Shown one piece after another: positions 55,230 to 64,000 of a stretch of 64,000 bases of DNA; the stretch's first letter is position 1; every line of letters begins with the position of its first letter. The position numbers and the translations under genes are program-made. The stretch is from Hirudinaria manillensis (taxonomy: Eukaryota > Annelida > Clitellata > Hirudinida > Hirudinidae): NCBI GenBank assembly GCA_034509925.1, contig CM067527.1:6752501-6816500 (forward strand), read 5' to 3'. The notes beneath the pieces were generated by a model. That model did not search any database. It saw only the letters and a program-made list of their open reading frames with translations, and was not told where the DNA came from.

Positions 55230-58200
55230 ATGATTTGGATGAAATTGTTTTTCTTGCTGTTTGCTATCGCAAATGGCGAACCAGATTGTTCGGTTAATGT
55301 TAATGTTTCAGATTCTCCGCAGCAATCTTACTTGGTTTATGCAGTGGAAAATGGAAATCACGTTGCATTTTACGAAACGGACTTTGCTTTGAACTCTCCT
55401 CGACAATTAATGTCGACCGACAAGAACGGAGGCGTCTTGAGCAATCTGTTCATTGGTACGAATGAAAACGAAAGAATTGTGTACTGGAAATATAACCACT
55501 CCAACGACATTTATCGTTACGACATTTCCAGCAAAACAAACAAAGTGAAAGAACTTGATCCAGGTCACCATCTTGTCCGAATTTTTCCGAAGTTTTGATG
55601 CGAATTCCTATCGTGAGTTTGAATGAAGGATCTTGTATTACAGACAAAGAAAGCCAATTCCTGGGTCTTGGCAAGGAAAACCAGGTGTACCTTTATTTAC
55701 CGGGATCAAAGGTTATTAAAGTTTATGATTACGAAAGTGGAAAAATATTATTGGAATTGGATGGTCTCAAAGACGCAAAAACAGACATGCACTGCGTTGA
55801 TGTGGATCCTCGAGGGAGAGGGTTGGTATTTAATATTAGATATTAATAATTTATTGGCTATAAATTAACAATATTTTCATTAATTAGTTGTTAGCTACAA
55901 ATTAATAATAGCATTTAAATGAGAAAGAAAACGCTTTCCAGCAAAGTTTATTATTTTTAATTAATTTGTCTTCTTTTAAATATATTTTGAATAAATTTAT
56001 TTTTCCTACAAATTCAAAAAAATTAAAACATCCTTTCACAGGCATTTGTTCTTTGCCGAATGTTCCGAAACTGTCTTCAATGGAAAGATCTTCGACGTCA
56101 ACGAAAAGGAAGTCCTTCAGTCATACGAACAAAGTCTGCCCAAATGCTTTGAAACATGGAGAATCACACCCGATGGTAATTTTTATCATCGTATTCATAT
56201 GATCCATTTGCTACTGCAAATCCTATAAAGTAGAAATTAATGCTTTTAAACTACATTTTACCAGCTAAAAAAGTATATGCTGTTCATAAGAACGAAGTCT
56301 ACATATCCTATGAAGAAGGAGAACCGTTCATCAAATATCATGAGTCCGATAGCAATATTTTAGGATTTTCTGCTGGAAATAACGACTTATTCTACGGAAC
56401 TGAGAACGGGTCGAAATTTACATTTCCATATTTGCTTTTGAAATCTGATTTTAAGATTTGTAGTTAATCTTGTTATTATCGTAATTTATTCATGCCGTTA
56501 TATTCGACTTGTTATTTCATAACAGAAAACTGGTAAAATTAGAGGGTCCTCCGAACAACAATAGATTTCTCAAAAAAGAAATCAATGTTCAAGGAAAAGC
56601 CACTAAATTGGCCTTGCATCAATGTAAGCAATTTTATTCTTATCTAAACATTAATCAGGGATGTTACTTATTCTCTCGGATAAGCAGTATTATATGATTG
56701 TTTGCAATGTTTAACAATGAACGCCATAAAAAACATAATTCTATGCACTGACATCATGTATAATAATGTAATGCAGCAAGAGTTTTGTATTGACTATGGC
56801 TGCACTAGCTTGAAGTTTTCTACACTAAATCCATTGTCCACAGTAAATGCTCTTTAATTGTACTATTAACCCTGTCCAGTAAATGTATTGAATATTTCAA
56901 TTTAAAATTTGCCTTTGCTGATAAAATTTATTCCAAAATAGATTGGCAACCAGAAAAATATTTGATCTTCGCGACGGAAGACGAAAAGGGGTTCCCGACA
57001 TTTTATAAATCAGATTTCAATTTGGAGAACAAGGAAAAACTTGGAGTAGTTGCCAAGCTTGCAGGACAAGTTGACAGATTGTACATAGGCGATAATTTGA
57101 ACGGACAAGTTCTATATTGGAGTTACAAAGGAAGTCTTAATGTGGGACGTCTTGAATTTTACAGAAAAAATACGACAATCTTATCCTTAGGTGAATATGC
57201 CATTTCACGTATTAATTGTGAAGCTGCAAACATATAGATCGATTATATTTATGTATTATAAAGAATACCAATTTGCATTTATATCTATTACTTATTATAT
57301 ATGCGACATCAAACTCAACGTATAATATTATTCTATCATTTAACAAAAAATACATCTAAATCATACATCAATTTCAGCCAATGGAATATTTGTTGGACCT
57401 GGAACCTACGAAGATTTATACTTTTATAATCCCACTTCAAAATCTATTGATATCCATAACATAGGAACTATGAAAAAGGTGAAAACAATAAAAGTTACGG
57501 ATGAATCAAATGTTGATTTTAAATTCATGAGCAGGAATCCATGCAATAAAGAGTTGGCATCTTTGACTGCCTCGTTTTTTACGTTTATTTTCCGATCTTT
57601 CATAAATGTACATTTGTTGGCAGCTTGGCATACTTTGAAAATTGTTCTCCCAACGTTACGGGGCTAGTTTATGATCTTAAGAAGGAGAAGATATTACGAA
57701 ATTACTCCATTAATAGTACATTGTGCATGGATTCATGGACTCTGATGCCAAATGGTTTTCAGAAAATTTTAAATTTATTTATTGCGTAATTTCCTCGCAA
57801 TATTTTTTTTAATCTGTGACATTTTCTTTTTTCCAGCCGATCGGGTTTACGCCGTGAAGGATAAATCAATTTATAGAACAAATGGCTTATTATTTGAAGA
57901 ATTTTATAAACACGACAACAAAATCGATCACATTGCTGCTGGAATCGACGAAACATTCTTTACGACTGGCGAGACAAGGTTGAAATAATTTTTGATATTT
58001 CGTTTTTAAATTTCGAATATATGTGATACTAGAATAAAATATGATAAACTATTTAAAATATCTCGAAACTTTTGCCAAGCCTTTTGAATTATAAAATAAT
58101 TTACATAAATATTATGAGGCTACATGTTATATTATGAAACACCGAAGGAAAATATTCAAGTTGACAAAGAAAAATGACGAGGTCGAAGTTAAAAAGACGG

Positions 58201-58471
58201 AATATGCTGTTGATGGAAAAGTTATTGCTTTGCTTGTGCATCAACGTATGTTCTATTTATTCTGCTACAATCAATTTATTTAACTCGTATTCTGCATTTT
58301 CTGTTAAATTTATGTAATACTTTTGAATTATATTTGCATTGATGTCGTGATTTAAAATCATGGAAATTATTTATAATATTTGATTTATTAATTATATTAT
58401 TTAATTAATTTATCTCACCAATTTGTTTTCAAACAGATGTTTTCAGTGCAACGTGTTCAGACCAATTCTAA
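55230..58471 (+). CDS. secreted-family cluster gene 4, two modules
   Basis: Model: join(55230..55563, 55644..55821, 56042..56175, 56265..56409, 56526..56623, 56942..57190, 57378..57552, 57624..57754, 57837..57978, 58148..58245, 58437..58471), 572 aa, all phases fit. The signal peptide (MIWMKLFFLLFAIANG) and exon 2 are fused into one exon: intron 1, present in the other copies, is absent. Module 1 (to about residue 296) has I-V-Y-W-K-Y, V-Y-L-Y-L-P, M-H-C-V-D-V-D-P, F-A-E-C-S-E, C-F-E-T-W and G-N-N-D-L-F-Y. Module 2 is more diverged: V-L-Y-W-S-Y-K-G-S and L-Y-F-Y-N-P are kept, exon 4 has Y-F-E-N-C-S and M-D-S-W, and exon 5 reads G-I-D-E-T-F-F-T-T. Exon 7 ends S-A-T-C-S-D-Q-F. Donor gtcgaa after exon 5 of module 1 is weak. 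Confidence 0.75.
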
Positions 58472-60029
58472 AGGATTATGCATTCTTATCCTCGACATAC
58501 AACGACTTCATAAAAACTGTACTAAGAAATTAATTGATTTGGAATAAATTCAGTTTTCTCAGTTGTCATCAGTTGGTTTTTCGTTAAACTTAAGATAAAT
58601 GCCATTATAATTTCTTGTGTTGGAAACCCAGCTTGAACTGCCAGAAGTCATCTCTAATGTGGCCCTTACAAATGGAATAGCGTTAGAAGATTGTAATAAA
58701 AACTCACCAATTGATAATAGTTAAAACTATTATTCGTTATTTATTTTTAATAACGATTAATCCTGTTCAGTCTCCTCTTTAAATGTGGTATGGGATTCTT
58801 CCCCAATCAACAAAAAATTTTTATCAGCTTTTCGGGATTTTTGCCAGCATCTATATTATATTCTATCAGGCAGGAGCACAAACTCCACAATTAACTCCAA
58901 ATTATTTCCACAGTTTCTAACCGTATTTTTAATATAAATATGAACTGTAGCTGAGTTTTTGATGAATCTCATCTAGCTACGGCAGGTGCAGAGATTTCAG
59001 TGACTAGTCATTTTCTTACTCAATTCTGCAGTCTTATTCAAGTTACCACAGGTAATACAAGTATTCTGATCCTCATCAACGAAATGGAATTTCGTTTCGA
59101 AAAACATTTTGCAAGATGTCTCGAATTTCACTGATAAAGCTTTAAAAATTTATTTAATCTCACGTGTTTTATTGTGATCGATTGTTCAATATGACTGTTC
59201 AAAAAACAGATTCTATGCTTATAGAAGTTTTAATCTATTAATTAAATCGTCCCACTATTTATTTAAATCCATTTAAAATCTGATTCAAAACAATTTGAAC
59301 GACTGCAATCAAAAACTCCGATGCCCCGACGAATTGCAAACAAAGGCTTAAAAGTTATGAAAAAATTGAAGCTTAAAAAAGTTCAAACCGAATAGAAAAT
59401 TATGTGGTAAATTTTTGTTTATTAAACTTGTTTTACAAAAATATATAATACTATTAATGTTTTTTGCTAAATTTAATACCTTCTTCATAGAAATATTTAT
59501 TTTATTCTGCGGTCCTTTATAACCAATACTGCATGTTCTTCTCAATTTTCCATTGAGTTATCAATGACAACAACTGAGTAAGTTTAGCGATAATAACTAT
59601 CAAACATCCAGCAAATATTCTGGTGATATTTTTGAATTAATTATGCCAGCATCGGAGTAATTATACATTGAAAATGAAAAGCAAGTAACAAAACTGATTT
59701 CTATCGGGCTGACGCCACACATATTATTGATTTACGTGCTGCCCATATGTGACATTTATTGATTAGAATAGCTAGTAAAATGTGTGGGTTAATAATACCT
59801 CACGCAATGCAAATATCAATAATAAATTTTGTTTATATAATCAAAATAGTTTTATAGATGTTTGTTGATTCGGACATTTTGTGCAACTATTAAGCAAGCA
59901 AAGTAACGAACCATTATTAAATATTGAATCATTAATTTATTTTTTTTTATTATACAAAAGAAATTTGTTTAAGTTGAACATTAAATAGAAATCCACATTT
60001 GATATTTGAATTTGCAAAGATATCCTTAT
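58472..60029. other. intergenic between cluster genes 4 and 5
   Basis: AT-rich, no gene recognised. The minus frame at 59348-59545 is Lys/Asn-rich and looks like chance. Confidence 0.5.
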
Positions 60030-60036
60030 TATAAAT
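60030..60036 (+). promoter_or_regulatory. TATA box of cluster gene 5
   Basis: TATAAAT 40 nt upstream of the ATG at 60070. Confidence 0.7.
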
Positions 60037-60069
60037 GCTTGTTTTTTGACAGGATATGGCAGGTGAAAC

Positions 60070-63000
60070 ATGATTTGGTTCAATTTGATTAAAACGTTTA
60101 TGTTGTTGGGCGCAACAACAGCTACATTATCAGGTATGATTAAAGTTTCATCATAACAATAAGTAGGGTTAGGGTTACGTTATGATGTTAACTGATTCAT
60201 ATAACGTTGATACAGAATCTGAGATGCATCTAAACTTTTTCTTATATCAGGCTCTCAACAAGAGTGTTACATTGTGTATGCATCAGAAAATAAATCTTCT
60301 ATTGACTTCTATGAAGCGGACTTTCAACTGGACAAAACTCAAAAATTCTTAACAATTAGTACAAAAAACAAAGGTGTCCTAGATAATCTTTTCACCAGCG
60401 CAGATGAAAATAAAAAACTTTTATACTGGAAACACAAAGGATCAGACTCCGTTAATAAGTATGATTTCTCAAGTAAATCGCAAGAAGAACAGAAACTCGG
60501 CCAAGGTTTTTACCTTGCGTTTGATTAACTAATTAATTAATTAATTTTGAATCTATAACATTGAACTTCTCAATGAATCTGCACTTCGTTTCAAATTATG
60601 AAGTTAAACGATGCCTAGTAACAATTGTATAATTACATAAAAGAAATGATAATCATGCAGATACTGACAGCATATTTCTTGGACTTGGCGAACAAGACCA
60701 AATATATCTTTATTCTCCTGGAACGAAAATTCTTAAAGGTTATGACTTTAAAACCGGAAAGGAAATATTCAGTCTCGATGGACTCCAAAGTGAACAAACC
60801 GACATGAAATGTGTCGATGTTGACCCTCGAGATAGAAAGTTCGTATTTTGAATATGTTATCTTCTTATTAATTCTCGTTTCAAAATACAAACTTTTTCAT
60901 TTATTAGTACTTTTTGTCATTATTCCACAGTTGGAGATAAACCCGACTCCATATTCACACATGTTGTATTTCTGACCTTGAAATATTTCAACGTAGTAGT
61001 GATAATAGTAAAGTATCAGAAACTGAGCTCAGCATAAATTAGCTTTTAATTACTTATTTAGCCTATCTTGAGATTGCTTTTGAGAAACAAAAAGGCAGGT
61101 AATAGTATTAAAAAGGAGTAGTAGATCTAATACAGTGCGTGTCATAAGGTTGGGACAGGGGCTAAAGTTTTACATTTTGTCTAGTTTTCTGAAAATCCGT
61201 AGCGTGTAATTGCCCAAAGTTTCAATTATTTCATGCCTCTATTCTCACTTAATAAAATTTCAATATGTTTGTGAAGCATAATTTGCATATGAATGACACT
61301 ACTTGGAAAAATCCCTTTAATGTTGTTTAGAGGCGTTTCAAAGATTAAGGATGGTGTCTCTTCCTGTGCAGGAAATAGCATTTTATTACATGGACCACTA
61401 CTAGTGGATATTATAATAAGGTTACATATATAAAGGGTAATGTTAAATAATTATTTGATTTAATAAAAAAATGCTAGTTAAGCTTATTATAATTGGATTC
61501 TTGCTGAAATGGAGAAAGGACAAATTAAGGTATTAAATGAGCTAAATAAAGTCATTTTCTGAAATTTCAAAAGTGTTTAAATGTTCCAGAAATGTTCTCA
61601 GATGATTTTTAAAGGATCCAGATAGTTATAGAACCACCTAAGTATAAGGAAGACCTCGAACACTGGATCATCGTCAGAAGAGAATTCTTGTTCGTGAAGC
61701 TTGCAAGGGAGAATTTTCTTCAACGGGGCTTAAAAAAAAGTTGAAATTGAATTTAACCAAGTCTCCAATATGTAGATACCTTCGGAGAAGCCGATTTTTA
61801 AAGTATAGAAAGCGCCAGTAGAAGACATTCTTGACAAAACATCATAAAAGGATTTGATTGAATTGGCTCGAAGAGATTATGAGTTTGAATGTGATTTGGA
61901 GCATTGCAATTTTTCAGATGAGAAACATTTTAAGTTTGACAGTCCATATGGGTCCACATGTTATTGGCATAATGTCAGAAGTCCCTAAAATCACTCTTGA
62001 AAAGAAATTTTGGAGGTGATTGTTGGGCCGCCATTTCTTCTCTTGGTTCATCAGATGTGGTGGTCTTAAAGGGGAAACAAAATTGCTCAGAATGTGTTTA
62101 AATTATAAAAAAAATACCTCCTATGGCTATACATTAGATTTAAAATGGATAAGGTTATCTTTTAACAAAATAATGGCTCCATCCACATCACAATACCAAA
62201 AAAGGTTATTTTCCAGAAGAAGAATCTATGTCTTAAAGTGGTCTGATTCGACTTCCGGCCCAAATTCCTACTGAAAATGTGTTGGGATTGCTCAATAATC
62301 AAGTATATTCTAATGTTAGGCAAAAACCTAGCACTTTGAATTGCAAAAAATGTCTGAGCGAGGAGATGATAAAGTTGGACAATAAGAGGCTGAAACTCTT
62401 GTTGAAATCAATGAAAGATCGAGTTCAGGAAGTATTTAAAAAAAAAGAATGACAAAACACATTGTCAGCTTTATTTATTTTAGATTTTAAACGTTTGTTT
62501 TAACCGGAAAAATAAAGATTTTTGCTTTCATATTAGGTTCACCGACTTTCACTTTTTATCATATTTCCAGTTTTTTGCTTAAATTAGAAAATATCGTTGC
62601 CCAAAATCACTGAAATTAATATCTCCCAGTAGCTAATGAACATCTACGTTTCATATAAATAAATGGTTTATATATGACTTTTATAAACAAAATTATGGCT
62701 AAAAAACGTGGGTGTCCCAACCTTATGACACGCACTGTATTTAGCACCCCTATCCTTAAGCTCGTCTTGACTGTGTGCCGAACACGGGAGCGGTTTCTTC
62801 CTTGAATTAATTGCCTAGTTCAGAATGGTCATCTGATATCCGGGTATTAATAAACAAATTCGTCGGAGAACTCTTGACATTCATTTCTGATTCATACTTA
62901 TTCTTAGCATTTTAAAGATTTACCGAAATAATTTGAATACGTAACATTAAACTAATTGAAATGGTTACTCAAAGCAGCATTTATGAAATGCATTTTCTCC

Positions 63001-63931
63001 AATGCAGGCAATTGTTCTTTGCCGAGTGTTCTGGAACCGCTTACACAGGAAAGGTTTTTGATGTCAGCCAGAAAAAAGTCCTTCAAGCTTATAACCAGGT
63101 TCTACCCAAGTGTTTCGAAACTTGGAGGATTACCCCAGATGGTAATTGACATTATTTTATTTTAATATTAAAGTAATTAAAACTCGATCATCACCATACG
63201 AATGCCAAATGGGTTGAATCAGTACATCATCGATGACATGTATTGTTAAAGCTAAAGAATACATCATCACTGAGAAACCAAATAAAATACCCCAAAAGAC
63301 AAATATTTTGAATTAATTTGTACATTTAGAACTTCATTCTTCATCTATGAAATTTGGTTTATTTTATATTAAATCTTATAAAACAAGAGCTTTGTATTTT
63401 CATCAGCTAAACGTGCTTATGCTGTTAAAGGGAAAACAGTTTACGTGTCCATCGAAGAAGGCGAAGAATTTGTAAAATACCACGAGGCTGAAAATAAAAT
63501 TCTTGGATTTGCTGCTGGGAATAAGGAGTTATTTTATACAACTAAAAAGGGGTTAAAGATGCTTTTTCTTAGCAAATTATTGCTATTCTTGCTCGAACAG
63601 TACAAGATAATGCACTAGTCAACCTATGATTTTAAAATTGGTCAGGGTTGGGGAGATATGGCCGCTAACAGATTTTGTTTGCGTGGCTGGTGATAACTAT
63701 TTTTTTTTAATGCTTTTTCCGCAACAAAAATGGCAGCCTCTCTCATTCTTCGTGGCTACGCCCAGTGATAGAATATAATACACGAACAAAGAAGGACATC
63801 GTATAATACAATGGTTTAAAATTTAAAATATAGAAAACTGGTGAAATTGGAAGGGCCTATGAACAACAATAGATTTCTTCAAAAGCAAATCGAAATTCCA
63901 CCTACTGTGAACAAAATAGCCTTGCATCAAT
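60070..63931 (+). CDS. secreted-family cluster gene 5, first module, continues beyond the window
   Basis: Partial model: join(60070..60133, 60251..60505, 60661..60838, 63008..63141, 63407..63551, 63834..63931, then out of window). Signal peptide MIWFNLIKTFMLLGATTA (exon 1 is 64 nt, three codons longer than usual). Exon 2 has Y-I-V-Y-A-S-E-N and L-L-Y-W-K-H-K-G-S-D. Exon 3 has I-Y-L-Y-S-P and M-K-C-V-D-V-D-P. Exon 4 has F-F-A-E-C-S and C-F-E-T-W-R-I-T-P-D-G. Exon 5 has Y-A-V-K and G-N-K-E-L-F-Y-T-T. Exons 3, 4, 5 and 6 are 178, 134, 145 and 98 nt, the same as in module 1 of gene 4. Intron 3 is 2.2 kb because a Tc1/mariner element sits in it. The last exon ends in phase 1 like the inter-module junctions, so a second module may follow. 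Confidence 0.75.
60164..60177. repeat. short TTAGGG run in intron 1 of cluster gene 5
   Basis: Two adjacent TTAGGG-phase hexamers (TAGGGTTAGGGTTA). Confidence 0.6.
61133..62737 (+). mobile_element. Tc1/mariner element (Tc3-like), 1.6 kb, inactive, in intron 3 of gene 5
   Basis: Perfect 25-bp terminal inverted repeats: 61133-61157 starts CAGTGCGTGTCATAAGGT and 62713-62737 is its reverse complement. TA dinucleotides flank both ends (61131-61132 and 62738-62739), the expected target duplication. Broken plus frames between about 61480 and 62452 encode a transposase: first catalytic Asp in F-S-D-E-K (about 61911-61925), a Q-x-N box near 62166 where the second Asp appears to be Asn, and the third residue Glu in T-E-N-V-L-G near 62273. 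Several stops and shifts. Lengths and motif spacing fit the Tc1 group. Confidence 0.9.
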
Positions 63932-64000
63932 GTAAGAAATTTCATCATATTATGTTAGAATATATGTCAAAGAATGTTATATATTAAATGAAATTATTAT

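Noticed and set aside
62020..62274. 84-codon frame treated as a separate gene
   Set aside because: It lies inside the Tc1/mariner element and reads transposase remnants partly out of frame.
1..64000. CRISPR arrays, bacterial operons, rRNA or tRNA genes
   Set aside because: Nothing of the kind was seen; direct repeats here are microsatellites, and gene structure is eukaryotic.

Overview
The window is nuclear DNA from an AT-rich invertebrate animal. Genes have short GT-AG introns, there are many triplet microsatellites, and mobile elements are common. A ciliary coiled-coil protein (CFAP157-like), a stargazin/TARP relative, a BOK-type Bcl-2 protein and several short TTAGGG runs fit a bilaterian with motile cilia and TTAGGG telomeres. 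That argues against a typical insect. I cannot name the phylum. All multi-exon models were built by hand from reading frame, splice dinucleotides and phase, and none has transcript support.

Left part (1-29 kb): conserved single-copy genes. A TARP/CACNG gene (4892-15852, +, five exons) ends in a stargazin-type PDZ ligand. An intronless eight-finger zinc-finger gene (9589-11895, +) lies in its third intron. A CFAP157-like coiled-coil gene (17227-24474, +, eight exons) carries a second intronless zinc-finger gene (20880-23141, +), clearly a paralogue of the first, in its sixth intron. A BOK-like gene (25085-27602, -, five exons) is convergent with it.

Right part (29-64 kb): a tandem cluster, all on +, of a secreted protein family I do not recognise. 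Each unit has a signal-peptide exon, mostly 55 nt, followed by a module of five exons (about 246-255, 178, 134, 142-151 and 92-110 nt). The module starts and ends in phase 1, so modules can be joined. I see a two-module gene (29380-33142), a one-module gene (34172-43456), a dead relic (45526-46110), a one-module gene with a decayed second module (46522-49844 and 52272-52668), a second two-module gene (55230-58471) and a gene running off the right edge (60070-63931+). Recurrent Y-W, Y-x-Y and V-Y-D strands suggest a beta-propeller-like fold, which is inference. Five intact copies and the relic share a TATA-like box 38-44 nt before the start codon.

Mobile DNA has shaped the cluster. A 5'-truncated CR1/Jockey-like LINE sits in intron 2 of the second gene. 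A Gypsy LTR retrotransposon (5.4 kb, near-identical LTRs, GTAT target duplication) is nested inside that LINE. A Helitron-like helicase relic, LINE scraps and a solo LTR wrecked the second module of the fourth unit. A Tc1/mariner element with 25-bp inverted repeats sits in intron 3 of the last gene. A TTAGGG run lies exactly at the internal deletion junction of the dead relic, which points to telomere-repeat-associated break repair.
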